Assembly: GCA_011037195.1 (NCBI GenBank)
Contig: JAAEAF010003093.1
Location: 1-64,000, forward strand
DNA: 64,000 bases
Direction of reading: 5' to 3'
Source: Triatoma infestans
Taxonomy: Eukaryota > Arthropoda > Insecta > Hemiptera > Reduviidae
The notes below the pieces were generated by a model that was not told where the DNA came from, searched no databases, and was given only the letters and a program-made list of their open reading frames with translations. This document shows, piece after piece, positions 23,420 to 36,639 of this stretch (the stretch's first letter is position 1; every line of letters begins with the position of its first letter). Position numbers and translations under genes: made by a program.

Positions 23420-25310
23420 CAAATTTTTTGGTTTTTGAAACTGCTAATATTTTGATAATGTCACAGATTTCTAAACTAAATAGATCTGGTAAATTGTAAT
23501 TTTTTTTATAAATTAGTTTTAATGTTTTGAACAATTTTAATCTACTTTCCCAATAATAACACCACTTCTATTTTAAATTAATAAACACATGAGATAATGT
23601 AATCTGGTTCTGTTATAACGAACAAAATCTTGAATTTGAGAGGTTATTTGTCTACGACCGTTGTCTCTTTATAAAGTTGTCGACAAGTCTTACTTTTAAG
23701 CCAACCTCATCTGTGACTACATTTTTGCAATAGTCTCACTGCCGATTCATATTGTAGACATGTTCATTACCATCTACCGACCACTAAAAGTGACGCTGCT
23801 AGTCACGAAAATGTGGAACTTGCCCTGTTTTGGGTATTTTATAAGGAATATTTCATTTCAAGAAATTATATTCACTATATATTTGGAGAAATTAGTACCT
23901 ATTATTATTACCAACTTTTGGACCAGTTGATTTAGTTAATGCTTGTTATAACTGCGTTTGTAATTATATCTATTATTTTCCAATCATCTTTTATGGAAGC
24001 CCACACATGTTCAACTCCCCATTTTGTATTAATGATTAAATAATTCTAAATAATAATTTCAGAAATTAAATAAAACTGCTTCAATATGGTTCAATTTATT
24101 TAAGTTTTTTTGTTGTTGTACATTCATAAATTATCCTAATGAAATAATTTAAATGAAGCAATTAAGCACGAAAATTAATTATTAAAGTGTTGCACGCTAA
24201 AGTAGACGGCTTATTTTAAATTTTTGTAGGGATAATTATGTGAATACTACAAACAAACACTTTATACAGAAACAAATGTAAGATCTAATTCTAATAATTG
24301 AAACATACTAAAGACATTAAAAGAGCTATATAGGGAGAGGAGATATTTGTTAAAAGTAAGTAACAATTATTCGTCTTTCTATTCTCATTTTTGTTCTGTT
24401 TTATCAATACATTATATAACTTGTTCAGAATCTAGTATCTCATCTTTTTATTGGATTATTTAAGTATCTAATTACTTTTAAACATTTTAAAAGTAGTGAC
24501 ATGTAGATATAATATATAATAATGTAGATATAAATTTGAATATTTCAGGTTTTAATATGATTTGTATAAAAATTGTAAGCTGCTTATGATATTTCATGCT
24601 TTACTTTCTATTAAAGATGAGATAAATTCTTATGTTTGATATGATCAGTAACTTTTAATTCATTTATTAATTTATTTCGACGTATCTATTGGTTATATAC
24701 CCTGATGGCTTAACTTTTAAGCTGGTGAGCTTACACTCAATAAATAAATTTAAGAAATTAAATCATATTTTGCTTCAATCTGGTCCCTTTTATTTATTTT
24801 GTTATTTTTTCCTGTATATATTGCCCTCAATGTAATAATTTAAATGACTCAGTGAAATAGGAAAATTAACAGTCAAAGTACAGCGCACTAAAGTAGGCTG
24901 CTACTAACTTGGAATAACCAACTTTTGTCTAAAGGGGTAATTCTAAAAATCTAGGTTAAAAACAGGCTCACTGACGCACTGCATTAAGGGAGGAAATGTG
25001 ACCTCTAAAGAAACAAAATATTACATTAAATTTGATATTTTTTCATTGAATTCCTCTACTTTATTTCACTTAAAACATTTCGATTGCCTTAATTCCTTAA
25101 TGTTTAAGAGGCGTAAATTGTATAAGTATGAAAATGATTATGATAACACGATTTTGTCCAAAGAGAACAAAAAAAAAAATTGTTAAAACCACTCTTAAGA
25201 TATTTTTTTTTGTTTTTACTGCAATTATTATAATTGATAAATTTCTTTAAAATTGGCATATTAATTCTAAACTTTAATTGTCTCTTTATGTAGCTGTGTG
25301 GAACCAACTA
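23420..25310. other. AT-rich unannotated DNA
   Basis: No gene recognised. Near 24694-24720 CTGATGGCTTAACTTTTAAG resembles a hammerhead half with a 6-bp stem, but lacks GAAA. Confidence 0.4.
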
Positions 25311-25319
25311 AACATTATT

Positions 25320-25640
25320 TCTTTCTATTATTCCTTTAAGAATAAATTTTGCGACGTTACTTAACTTCCGAAATCGGGTTTCCGTTGGAAATATATGTCC
25401 TTGAGACTCCTCCAGACTGGTTTTTAGGGAATTGGTCTGTATTTTCTAGATGTAAGAACAAAATATAAATCAACTGTATTAATTTGAAACTTCTTTTTTG
25501 GAAATTGATTTCATTGGTTTATGGATGGAGGGGAGACGTAAAAGGCTTTAAAATAGACTTTCCCTCCGTAAAAGGCTATTTCAGTACAATGTACGTTCAC
25601 CACCTGGTCGAGTAACTAGGCAGTTTGTAAAAATTCCAAC
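25320..25640 (+). repeat. Decayed fragment of hairpin-ended repeat
   Basis: The motif order AATCGGGTTTCCGTTGGAAA, TGAGACTCCTCCAGACTGG, GGTTTTTAGGGAATTGGTCT follows the CTCTTACT half of the family, with many changes. Confidence 0.45.
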
Positions 25641-25669
25641 TTTAAGAAACTTTATCAATTAACTGTGAG

Positions 25670-26545
25670 AATTGAGTTAAGCCGGAGGTACGCATTGCGA
25701 GGCCTACCGTGGATACTCCACGGCTTTCCAGGCTGAAGTTTATGCAATAAAGATCTGTGCTGAAGAGAATTTGCGTATGGGCTCTAGGAATAGAGGCTGC
25801 CCTGAATGCACTTTCCCTGCACAACAAAGTTCACCCTGAATGCATTACTTCTTCCCTGGTCAGGGAGTGTAGAGACTCCCTGGAGGCATTATCCCGGCAC
25901 AACAAAGTTCAGCTAGTATGGGTGCCGGGGCATAAGGGGATTAAAGCTAACGAAATAGCCGATCAACTGGCCAGGGAGGGAGCGAATACTCCCTTCTGTG
26001 GGCCGGAACCTGTTTTGGAAATAGCCACAAGTATGGCGAGGGCGTCTCTGAGAGAATGGACTGAGGAGAATGGGTTCTGAGATAATCGTCACTGGAGGCT
26101 AAGTACTGGAACAAAACACGGCAAAATGGTCATGCCAGAGCTGTGTAGAAGAAGAACCAGATACACCCTGGGTCTAAGCAGGTATCAGATTTCCCTGATA
26201 ACGGGCCTGTTTACTGGGCGTGGTAGGTTCAAGAAACATCTGCACAAGGTGGGATTGGTGAATTCAGAGTTCTTATGTAGACTGTGTTAGGAGGAGGAGG
26301 AGGAGACGGCCTCTCACCTGCTGTTTGATTGTGTTGCAATCGGCAGATTGCGGTACGAGATCTTCGGCACTTGAGGACGGGGGAAATCGTACTCCAAGAA
26401 GGACGGGGGGGGAGGTTCTGGACCTCATGAAGAGTTGGGCTTCCTCGCCTACGCTTCGAGGGGTTGGCACAATAAGTCTCAATGAAAGGCTGCAGTGCCT
26501 GGGTTTGAGTCCCCCCCTGCACCATTCTAATTCTAATTCTAAGTG
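25670..26545 (+). pseudogene. I-type LINE 3' end with RNase H (second copy)
   Basis: The reading opens within the RNase H domain: STAFQAEVYAIKIC (Glu), then, in the open frame 25757-26080, VQLVWVPGHKGIKANEIADQ (last Asp). It continues LITGLFTGRGRFKKHL and CRLC-EEEEETASHLLFDC, the C-C-H-C finger. The 3' end is GGCACAATAAGTCTCAATGA, AAGGCTGCAGTGC, then (ATTCTA)n at about 26524-26541. The SDSQ strand is lost by a deletion or duplication near 25800. 5'-truncated and dead. Confidence 0.85.
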
Positions 26546-26647
26546 TGAGAATTACTTAAAAGAACATCTGAGCGTGTCGACACCAGATTTTTTTTTTTTT
26601 TTTTTGAAGAAACATCTTTTAAAATGAATTATTAAAAAAAAAAAAAA

Positions 26648-27634
26648 TCTGGTGTGATAAACTCACACAACTTTTAAACTTCACAACTTACTCCACTTTT
26701 CAAAATTGTGATTGACAATTATAGTTAGTATAATAACAAATTTAATGAAATTCGTCGGTGTTTTTATGGAGAAAATAGCAGAAAATGAAAAAAACTGTTC
26801 AGTAAAAACGGAATTTATGCAATCCATTTATTTCTAATTAATTTTTGTTTGGATGGTAGATTTGTATAATCAACTACGATAGCCCTTTAGAAAAAAACAT
26901 AACCCCACCCCTCTCCAAAAACCCCCTTAAATACTTAAACAGAAGAAATGTTACAAAAAAAAAGTTGTAGCTTTCTATATGCGTAGTTCACATTCCACGT
27001 ATAAAAAAAAATGGAGTCCTTTTAGGGAAAATAGCAGCAAACTCCAAAATTCTTCCTAGTAAAAACACAGTTCCAGTCATCCGATTTTTTTCAAACTCAA
27101 AATTTCAACAACATGATTAATTCTAATTAATATTATTTAGATAATATAATTGTGTAAGAAACTGAAATAGCACTTTAGAGGAACCATAACCCCACCCCTT
27201 CCCCAAAAGTACCCTTAAATGAATTTTCCAGGAGAAATGTTTCAAATAATAGTTGTAGCTCTTTGTATGTGTACTACGATATATGAAGTTTCAAGAAAAT
27301 CGTTGGAGCCTTCTTTGAGAAAATCGCAAAAAATTAAAAAAAAAACATTCAGTAAAGTGGTATTTCCGGTTGAGGAATTTTGAGAGATAACATCCTACTG
27401 TCGGATCCTATGGTGATACCTAAACGTATAGCAAGTTTGAACTTTCTACGATTTTTCATTTTTGAGCTATGCTGTTCACATACATACACACACACCCAGA
27501 CCATTTTCTAAAAACCATTTTTTTTTTTTGGACTCAGGGGACCTCAAAACGGATATTTCCGGTGAAAACTGGATATCGAAAATTTGACACGATTACAATA
27601 TTTCCTCTTTCTACAAATTTTATTAAGAGAAAGT
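26648..27634 (+). mobile_element. Hairpin-ended repeat, copy 4
   Basis: It begins TCTGGTGTGATAAACTCACA after a 14-base A run and runs through the two 290-bp blocks (CCACCCCTCTCC, CCACCCCTTCCC). It ends TTAAGAGAAAGT followed by A. The terminal hairpin is damaged. Confidence 0.85.
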
Positions 27635-27639
27635 AAAAA

Positions 27640-28680
27640 ATTAAGAAAACATTGTTTTCTAGTTCATCAATTATTTAAAAAACAATACAGGAAAACTTAA
27701 GTTACCGGTAACAGACTAGATCCTTCTACATATATACCTGTTGAGATGACATTGCGGCTGAATCTGCATTGATTTGATGAAGAGAGAGTGCGCCTTATAG
27801 CGGCCAACCAACCATCCACTCGTTGGTCTCACACGTGTGTCTCACTAACAGCCTTTCTAGCGTTGTTCAAACTCTCTACTAAATGCCTCATTATACAATC
27901 TTTCTATTCTATAATTATTATATTTAATTAAGTATTAAAATAAATGCTTTTAGTATATGTATATATTTTTCATTATCAACAATTACTTGTTTTAGTAATG
28001 ACATTTCTACATTATGATTTCAACTGATCTCAGTTCTTCTCGTCTAGTATTCAGGAACAGGTTCAGTATTTAACAATCATATTGCACTGTAATACTCTAA
28101 TTTTTCAGTAAAAAAATCTTTATTCACTTCTTTTCCTTTTCATAGTATTTATATTAAACCTCATAAACTGTAGAACACCTTAAAAGAGAGAGATATATCG
28201 TTAAAAAAGAGGGAACTAGAAATAACGGCACTTTTTTTTATCATCATGCCTTATTAGCGATGATTAGTTTATAAATTGGTTTGAAATATATTAGGTAGTG
28301 TAATAGTCATATTGAAGTTAATTTTCTTATATACCTTGGAGATTCCAATATTGTTTTTATAAGTGACACACTGTTTATAAGTTTAGTTTTCCATTTTCTA
28401 TACCTCTTTTTTTTTTATGTCATAGATTTGCTAAGTATTCGAACTTAAAAAAACACAACATCGAACTTTGATCTTTCAAAAATAATTTGATGTGATAACT
28501 TCACATGATTTTTCTTTTATAGCGATCCTAAAATTTTAAATTTACTAAAAACGCACACAGATTCAAAACTGGAAAAGTGACTTTTGTGAAGTTCCTTTAG
28601 AAAAAATGTTTACTTAAAAGATTCATTCATTTATATATCTTCATCCATATGTTCAACATAAACTTCTATTTGTAGAATCA
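27640..28680. other. Unannotated AT-rich stretch
   Basis: No gene recognised. At 28480-28545 a short decayed piece resembles the TCTGG end of the hairpin-ended family (TTTGATGTGATAACTTCACA). Confidence 0.4.
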
Positions 28681-28688
28681 AGAAACAG

Positions 28689-28725
28689 CTCCTGATGACG
28701 GCCACTGTGAGGCAGAAAGCTAGAG
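28689..28725 (+). ncRNA. Hammerhead-type motif, stem II imperfect
   Basis: CTC, then CTGATGA at 28692-28698, a weak stem II (GCC/GGC), GAAA at 28715-28718, then GCTA and GAG. Stem III would be the loop-less palindrome AGCT, with predicted cleavage after A28722. All conserved core bases are present, but stem II has only 3 clear pairs. Third distinct sequence family of this motif in the window. Confidence 0.5.
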
Positions 28726-28729
28726 AAAA

Positions 28730-30170
28730 AAGATATATAAAGACTGGATCGCTTTGTCAACATTGTATTTATCCTAAATTTGAAATTGAATACGATCAAT
28801 ACGATTGAATACGTTCTTACTTATTGGTGAATTTAAAATGAGTTTTCAATGTTTTTCATGTATCGCCACTTTTTTTTAAGAAAACTGTCTCACTGTTGAC
28901 CCCATTCAATGTATATAAGGGCTATAGGCTTAAACCACCAAAGTTCAGAGTTTTGGCTACTAGGATCAAAGTGCTTCCAATGCTTCCTTAGGTTATAAGC
29001 TCAAACAATTAAATAAACAATGTTTCTGGCATTTTCATATTATTTAAGAAAATCCATACATTTCTTGCATAAAGTTTTAATGAAATAAATTCTGTAACCA
29101 ACATCCAAGCATGGTTTATTCATTCCTGATATAAAAGCAGAATGAAAGCTTCTATGTTGAATATAATATAGATTTTGCAGTTCTCCATAATTTATAAAAA
29201 AAAGAAAAGAATCTCTCCATTATTTTGAAGCCGCTTTTCATAAGTATGAGTGAAGGAAGATAAATCTTTGTTTCTGGCACCTTTATTATTTTTTTAAAAA
29301 TGAAAAAAAATAAAACATAATTTTTCGTATAATTTAAGTTACAATTCTCAAGGAGAGATTTGTACAAAAAACGTTCAAGAGGATTTGTTTTTCGTTCATT
29401 GACTTAAGGAATCCATCCCTAAAGTTTAAATGTTCATTCTGAAACGCCTTAACATATAATTCTAATTCTATCAATGAACTCTCAAGACCTTGTATGTCCT
29501 TCGAGTTATTCATCAACTTCTCCACGATATAACTCTTAATTAAAATAAGAGTTAATATTACAGGTAGCTGAAAATATCTTTAAAATAATGCAATGTTCAT
29601 GGAAAATTTGTCAAATAAAAAGGAAAACTCTTAATATCAAGATTAAAGATTAGTTTTGAGAAAATTGCAAAAACTAATAAAACAATTAAAATATATCTCA
29701 TATATACTTCTGGTTACATATGCATAAAGTTCGGATTTTCCTGCGGATTTTTCATTTTTGAATTTTTGTGCTGTTCACAAGAACACCTGATTACATATAT
29801 GTCAATAGCATCTCTCGTATAGCATATTACATCAAAGCCCTTACAAGCTACTTCCAGGTAAAGGCGCAAAATTGGACGTCTATGCACAGGATAATATCCC
29901 AACAGACGGCTACAATGAGTCCTTGCGTTGCGTCTAGCTACCTTAGCTAATTTTTCCTCCCGGATATATTCTGGCGGAAAAGTGGTCTGGACATCTGCTC
30001 TTCTAATTAGTTCTCTGCCTCAGTGTTGATGGGGGATTTCAACTTCATTTGATGGGAATCATCAGTACTGAGGCATAATTCTTAAGGACATAGACAAATG
30101 CTGACATGATGCTGCAGTTCAAGTAATCGAGTTAACCGAGTAATCATTCTGTATCGCTTGGAATGAGCCT
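28730..30170. other. Unannotated DNA
   Basis: No gene recognised. Near 30028 the plus strand reads VLMGDFNFI, similar to the GDFN motif of LINE endonucleases, but the surrounding frames are not informative. Confidence 0.35.
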
Positions 30171-30182
30171 TAGATGACTATA

Positions 30183-30840
30183 TCAAAGTTTCTTCCTCTC
30201 TTTCCATGGCATTACAACCTGGGTCCTAGCCTCCTCAATGAGTTTCCTCCAACCGTCTCTGTTTTGTGCAGCTGCTTTCCAGTTCCGGACACCCAACAGG
30301 TTCCTAGCATCACTGGAGATACCATCCTGCCATCTTAATTTCGGCCTACCGATTTTTCTTGAGCCACCTATTGGTCCCTCGAGTAACGTTTTTGGAATCT
30401 CTCCTTCCCCCATTCTTATAACGTGAGCTGCCCATCTTAGTCTGTTTAACTCTATACTACTAACTACATCTGGTTTCCCAAACATTTCATACAATTACTT
30501 ATTTTTCCTTCTTCTCCTTCCTTCACAGGTCCAAAGATTCTTCGAAGAATTTTCCTTTCAAAAATAAGGATTTTCTTCTCATCACTTTTGGGGACTGTCC
30601 AAGCTTATGAGGAGGCATAGGTTAACACCAGGCAAATCAGCGTTTTATAAAGCTTAAGTTTTGTGATTCTCGAGATCAAGCTGTCTTCATGTACTTAATC
30701 AGGCTAAAATATGCTCTATTGGCAGCCATAATTCTGTTAACAATCTCGAGCGAAAAATTATTGGAGAGGTTAACTTGAAAGCCCAAGTAGTAGAATTCTT
30801 GTACCCTTGAAAAGACAAATATATCGATCTCATATCAAAG
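30183..30840 (-). pseudogene. RTE-like LINE C-terminus (copy 1)
   Basis: The open frame 30183-30494 gives YEMFGKPDVVSSIELNRLRW, AAHVIRMGEGEIPKTLLEG, GRPKLRWQDGI and WKAAAQNRDGWRKLIEEA, a C-terminal block of RTE-type LINE proteins. Upstream pieces on the minus strand include KTLICLVLTYAS and ERKILRRIFGPV in broken frames. No RT core is left. Confidence 0.75.
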
Positions 30841-30859
30841 TTTACATTTTCCAATCTCA

Positions 30860-31210
30860 GTCTCTAGCCCAATCTCCGGGCCAAATACAGTGTCACCCTG
30901 GGGATTCGGTTACCAAAAGGGCAAGTTGATCTTACGCTGTTCAGAATGGTGACCTTCCTCACTATCAGGTTGCTTAAAAAGACATGAGCATGCAGACGCT
31001 GGGTTGGCGGAAAAAAAGGTGCAACGCACCCCGAAGGTATTCCGACTGAGGAAAATTTAATAAATTTTAAAATAGTGAGAGCCAGAGAGAAGATTACTAT
31101 TAAAGAATCAAAAGAGGCAACCCATACTTCCACATTATCAACTTTGGTTAACCAAACAAGGTTGGCGATAAGAAAAGAAACCTCCATGGTAACTTAATTC
31201 GTCGAAACAA
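30860..31210 (+). other. Unidentified open stretch
   Basis: A plus-strand frame reads GIPTEENLINFKIVRAREKI and LSTLVNQTRLAIRKETSMVT before a stop. I do not recognise it, and it could be a transposon fragment. Confidence 0.2.
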
Positions 31211-31284
31211 ATACTAAAAAAAAAAAAAAATCTGGTATAGACTTTCTCTTACTAATTATTTTTTAACTGACAAGTTTTCTTTAA

Positions 31285-31430
31285 TTTTTTTTTTTTTTAA
31301 TTTAAGGCATCTCAACATCTATGTTCATTTGCGCCCGGAGCCTTCTCAGTGCACTGCCGGCCTCCGGACAGTGTTCTCCCGCTACAGACAACACTGTCCA
31401 ACACCGGACAGTGAGCTGTAGGGGTTTTCT
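31285..31430 (-). repeat. tRNA-derived SINE (family 1), body only
   Basis: On the minus strand the central domain (GAGCTCACTGTCCGGTGTTGG-like text, then GTAGCGGGAGAACACTGTCC) and the poly(A)-subtype tail (CATAGATGTTGAGATGCCTT) are present. The tRNA-like head is missing, so it is 5'-truncated. Confidence 0.8.
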
Positions 31431-31439
31431 TGTAAATGT

Positions 31440-32855
31440 GCAACACTACACGTTTAGTTTGTGCGTGCCTCTCATATAAATGAACATTCTTTACCTAACA
31501 GCGCCCTCTTGTAATGGAATTTAAATTAATTATGCCTTATTCATAGACCATCCTAAAATTCATTTTTATAGAAAAATGTTTCAGATAGAAGAGATAGGTT
31601 TATATGTGGACATTAGTAAAGTTAATCAAAATAAATTTAATTAAATCTGACAATATGCATAACTGATGCTATATTGATGAAATTTTGTACAGTTCTGCTA
31701 ATGAAATTTCCAAAATTTAAGACGTCTTTTAATCGCAAAGAGTTTCTAAATATCCAAAGAAAGAATTCGTATTATAAAATGAATAACTTTACCAAGATAT
31801 TTCATTGCAATAGTTCAAGAAATTTTTTTTAAAGTTTTACCTTCTGTTTTTTGGGGTAAACAGAATTTCATTTCCTCTTGTTTCGCAGGTAAAAATTGAA
31901 ACAATCAATTAATAATTCATTGGAAGTATTTTTATTAAAATGTGAGTATAAATAATTTTTGTTTTGCTTTTTATATATATATTTTATAAATATATATATA
32001 TATAAATAAGGAATTTTACAGAAAATGTTCCATAAACTAAAATGAATGTTTTTAAAATGCCCAAACAATGTTTGTGATATTTTTTTCTTTTTAATACTTT
32101 TTTTTGTTTATTTAAAATATAATTTTTTCATTTTATATATATAATATATACACAATAAGAGCACTTAATTAAAAAAAAATCTTAGTCAACTAATTTGTAC
32201 AAAACAACCTGATAAACAGTTGTATAAACAAAGATCCTTATCAAAGAAAATATCCTACTTTACATAATATAAAAAATTGAAAGTAGTTTAGTTAGATGAA
32301 GAACAAATAACTAATTGCAGGTGAAGTTTCTAAATAAAAAGTTTTAAATTTTACAAAAATATTTTTTTTTTTTGTAACAATTAAATAGCATTAAATTACA
32401 ATAATCACAAAAATAATTATTTATAATTATTAGGTTTTTCCTTTTACAATTGCTTTTGTTGGAATAAATTGCATGGGGGGGGGTACTTTATATGTAAGAT
32501 GTTTTCTTTATTTTTAAATAAAAGGTACATGAAATCTGATAAGACTAGTATCATTTTCTTGTTTTATTTGTCTGAAATTTGTTCAAATGATTATATATCT
32601 CATTGTTTCAAATTCCTTTCTGTTCGAAAATTGCATAATTTAGAAAATATAGGGAACAAAGTAAGCAATACAAAATTTAAAATACGCGATTATTATACAA
32701 TCAAAAATCGATATACTTCTATGAATATTTTCTACTAAACTTTAAAAAAAAAAAAACAGTTAATAGCGTTAAGTATTTTTCTAATTATATAGTATTCATT
32801 GTAACTAATTTATGAAATCCCTTTTAAGATACTTTAATGAGAACTAGTAATTGTT
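31440..32855. other. AT-rich unannotated DNA
   Basis: It contains an (AT)n tract at about 31970-32003 and many A/T runs. The 89-codon open frame at 32469-32738 is AT-biased with no recognisable domain. Confidence 0.4.
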
Positions 32856-32861
32856 CTTTAT

Positions 32862-33330
32862 TTCTAGAAACACGAAGATCCTGTTGTACAAAACTCTGAT
32901 CCGCACAGTGCTTATCTATGGGTCTGAAACATGGACAATCTCCAAGAGTGACGAGAGAATCCTTTCGACATTCGAACGAAGACATTTTAAGAAGGATCTT
33001 CGGACCAGTTAGGGAGGCCCAAAGTTGGAGAAGAAGAACCAATATGGAGTTATTGAATATGTATGGCGAACCAGACGTAGTTAAAATAATTAGGCTCACT
33101 AGGCAGTGATGGGGGGGCGGGCATGTTGCAAGGATGGCCGAATATGAGGTGCTTAGAAAGGTCTTGGAAGAAAGACTTGACCGCACGAGAAGAGTGGGCA
33201 GACCCAAACTGAGATGGGTTGATGGTATAGGAGAAGATTCCAGAGTTTTGCTGAATGCGCGGAATTGGAAAGCTGCAGCAACTGATAGAGATGACTGACG
33301 GAGGCCGATCAGAGGAGGCTAAGGCTCAGT
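32862..33330 (+). pseudogene. RTE-like LINE C-terminus (copy 2)
   Basis: Across frames: KTLIRTVLIYGSETWTISKS, ERxILRRIFGPVREAQSW, LLNMYGEPDVVKIIRLTRQW, GRPKLRWVDGIGED and WKAAATDRDDWRR. It is collinear with the minus-strand copy at 30183-30840 and equally broken. Confidence 0.8.
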
Positions 33331-33339
33331 AATGGGCTG

Positions 33340-35580
33340 TAAAGCCAACAAAGAAGAATTGTTCTTTATTACAATTTACAGCTAGTCCACTCAAGGTGTT
33401 CACGTTTTAAAGTGATTAATAGACGAGGACAAAAACTCTATTGAGGTAAATTTCTAGTATAGGGATGACAGCAGAAAATAGTTTGATAAAATAAGAATAT
33501 TTTGAATTTAATGAGAAAAAAACCCTCATTCTCATTAAGGAATGGGGGGGCGGGATTCATCCTGAGAAAGTTCAATGGCCAATTGAATGATTGTGGTATT
33601 AGAAAATATTGTTAAGATATTTTATTCCAGCTCAAAACATACAAACTTTTTTGTGAGGACATCTACAACAAATAAAGTAGAAATAGAAATTGAAAATAAG
33701 TTTTATCCTTAACGATATTCTAATAAAAAAAAAAAAAAAAAAAATCACAATGATCACCTTTCGAACTTCTAATGTTCCAACATTCTTTAAAATTCTAATT
33801 TACATAATTTTCGAACGATGAAGGAGAAATATAACAGTTTTGATTAGTATTAAACGAGTTTTTTTTTTTTTTTTTTTGTGAGCAATAAAACGAAGTAATG
33901 AAAAATAATTTAGGAAACAATAGAGTAGTAAATAGTTACCATATAACTATCAAAGGATAATATAAGACTTGCTGCTAACCTCAAAAAAAAAACATAAAGA
34001 ATTAATTTTTTTTATGTTCAAACTGATTAAAAATTATAGCAAACATAAATTTAGATCAATAATATTTTCTTCAATAAAAATCTTGTTTTAAGTACATTAA
34101 AGCTTCGCTAAAGGAAACGTTTTTGATCAACAAGTAGTAACACAATTTTTTTTTTATGAGAAAAAAAAGAACTCACTTTCTATGTAATAATAATAATAAT
34201 ATATTATGGTATGATGCTAATTATTATTATATAAACACACAAAAAAAGAACACATTGCAATAACGTTTCCTTTTTTTTAATTTTTTTTTTATTAATAATA
34301 AAGATACTTTATTATTATTATTATTTTTCTTTTAAATTACAAATCCTTTATTAATATAGATATATAAAATTAGGCCAATAAAAAAAAAAAACTTTTTTTG
34401 AGTATAACTTCTTATATAAAGGGGTCACAACTTGCAATTTAAGGCACTCTCAAGCATGTATTTCCATTTTATATTATGGCAGATATCAAAATTACTATAT
34501 AGGTATGTACACTGAAATTTTAGTAAGTAGGGTCAAAAAAGAAATTAATATAATAATGAGTATTCAAAAATATTTCCAATGGAAGCACCATTTTATAAAT
34601 GAAATTGAGAAAGAAAAAAAAAAAAGTTTATTTCAACTGATGATGTCACTTATTGAAAAAAAAATATATATATTGAAGAAAAAGTATTTTTCTTTTATGT
34701 TGTAATTATTTAAAAAATATGTAAATAAAATTTTGTCCTACTATATAAAAATCATAAAAATAAAGCAACGCAAGAAGAATTTCTAATGAACAAATTCTAA
34801 CTAAATGTGTTCATTATACTGCATACAACAAAAAAAAAAAATGTAATAAATAGAAATTATGAGAAATGACTTTTCTATAAGATTGGAAGATAACCATACG
34901 AAAAATAACAAGTTTCTTTTAATTCAATTTCTGAAGAAAAAAAACTTCATGTTAATGAAGAAATTCCACTTGCATGGCTTAATTTTTTTTATTAAAAAAA
35001 AAAAAAAAAAAATTCTCTTTCTTTTCTCTTAAAGAAATTTCTTCATTATATAATACAAGAACTACTTAAAAATAATATTTTTTAAAATAAATATTTAAAA
35101 ATTAAACAATACATATATAAATATAATATTTACAAAAGTTTTTTTTTTTTGTAATGTAAATACTAACTTAAAAAAGAGCATCTGAAGGTAACATAGATAG
35201 AGAATGGAGAGGAGAAAAAAAAAAAAAAAAAACAGAAAAAGATACAATAATATAAGGATACGATGGTGATGAAGTAATTTTTGTTGAATAATAATAATAG
35301 TTTATATGAAACAGCAAATTTTGTTCCGATCTTAAACCACAGTAAACATTACGACAAGCCTGCTTACGAAAAAAAATATGTACAGTGTAGCCTCTGACTG
35401 TTCATGTACAAAAAAAAAATGTTGAAATGACCATTGGATGTTGATACAACCATTTTTCCAAACTGTTGTTCAATGGATGACGGGAATTGAACCAATCATA
35501 GCTGTAAAAAATTGATTTGGTTACTTAATAATTCCGGCTTATAAATTAGGTGACCGTCTTTGAGTATTTTTTAAAAATAA
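33340..35580. other. Very AT-rich unannotated DNA
   Basis: About 2.2 kb with A/T runs, (AAT)n at 34188-34200 and (TTA)n near 34310-34325. No gene seen. An Ect2 3' UTR exon could lie in this direction, but nothing marks it. Confidence 0.4.
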
Positions 35581-35584
35581 ATAA

Positions 35585-35660
35585 TATACGTTTGGTTGCT
35601 TATCGCCCTTACAGTTTATATATTATTGAAATTCGTGAGGTTTGGCAAGAAGTAAAAAAA
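35585..35660 (+). repeat. Short dispersed repeat, copy A
   Basis: GTTTGGTTGCTTATCGCC, then TATATATTATTGAAATTCGT and GAGGTTTGGCAAGAAGTAAA. Nearly the same 75 bases occur at 56578-56650. Here it directly precedes a long A run and a hairpin-ended repeat. Confidence 0.7.
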
Positions 35661-35671
35661 AAAAAAAAAAT

Positions 35672-36324
35672 TCTGGTGTGAAATACTAACGCAACTTTCT
35701 CTTAATCCTCTTCTCAAAATTATAATTAACAAATGTTACACTTTGTATACCAAATATAAAGAAATTCGTCGAAAACTGAAAAAGCTGTTCAGTAAAAGCG
35801 CACTTCCGGCTTACTAATTTTCTTAAAAATTGGAATTTTGGCCATCTATTTATTTCTAATAATTTTGTTTGGATGATAAGAATTGTATAATCAACTACGA
35901 TACCACTTTAGAAGAAGCTGTAACCCCACCCCTCCCCGAAAAGTGCCCTTAATGAATTTTCCCGGAGAAATGTTACAATAAAAGTTGAAGCTCTTTGTAT
36001 GTGTAGTTGGTATACGTAGTTTAAAGAAAATCGTCGGAGCCATTTTTGAGAAAATCGCAAAAACGTAAAAAAAAAAAAAACTAGTAATGTGGTACTTCCG
36101 GGTAAGGAATTTTGACAGATAACGCACCGTCAGATCCTACGGTGATACCTAAAACGTAATATCAAGTTTCAACTTTCTACGGTTCACATACACACAGACA
36201 CATACACAGACCATTTGCTAAAAACTACTTTTTTTGGACTCAGGGGACCTCAAAACGGATATTTCCGGTGAAAACTCGATACTGAAAATTTGACACAATC
36301 ACAATACATCCTCTTACTAGAAGT
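35672..36324 (+). mobile_element. Hairpin-ended repeat, internally shortened copy 5
   Basis: It begins TTCTGGTGTGAAATACTAAC and ends CTCTTACTAGAAGT. Only one 290-bp block is present (one CCACCCCTCCCC, one AATCGTCGGAGCC). Both flanks read AGAAGTAAAA, a long A run and TTCTG, a direct repeat that would fit either a target duplication or a lost neighbouring unit. Confidence 0.82.
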
Positions 36325-36329
36325 AAAAA

Positions 36330-36630
36330 AAAAAAAAAAATTCTGCCAACGTTTCGATGAATTTATTTTATTTTTCAAGGCAAATGTATTCTGAATGTAT
36401 AATGTGCAAGTCTTATGCTGATAAATAAAAAGTATAGTCAAATTGATTTTCAAATTTACAATCCAAAAACATCAAAGTTGATGTTCGCCTTAAATTGTAT
36501 ATATGCAATTTTCTTTGGTCAAAATAGCTTGTAATTTAGAAATAAATAGAATTAAATTTTGTGGATTACTGTAGAAATAATCACTAGAGGAATCTAAAAG
36601 AAGACCAAAATATTGGAGATGATTGTAGAG
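36330..36630. other. Unannotated stretch
   Basis: No feature recognised. Confidence 0.35.
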
Positions 36631-36639
36631 GCCTGGACT

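Noticed and set aside
24690..24730. CTGATGGCTTAACTTTTAAGC, resembling a hammerhead half
   Set aside because: The seventh core base and the GAAA strand are missing.
30020..30050. LMGDFNF string resembling a LINE endonuclease motif
   Set aside because: Isolated; flanking frames show no other endonuclease motif.
32469..32738. 89-codon open frame on the plus strand
   Set aside because: AT-biased composition, no domain, no splice or promoter context; expected by chance in such AT-rich DNA.
35470..35500. GGTTCAATTCCCGTC on the minus strand, a perfect box B
   Set aside because: No box A at the right distance and no cloverleaf could be drawn.
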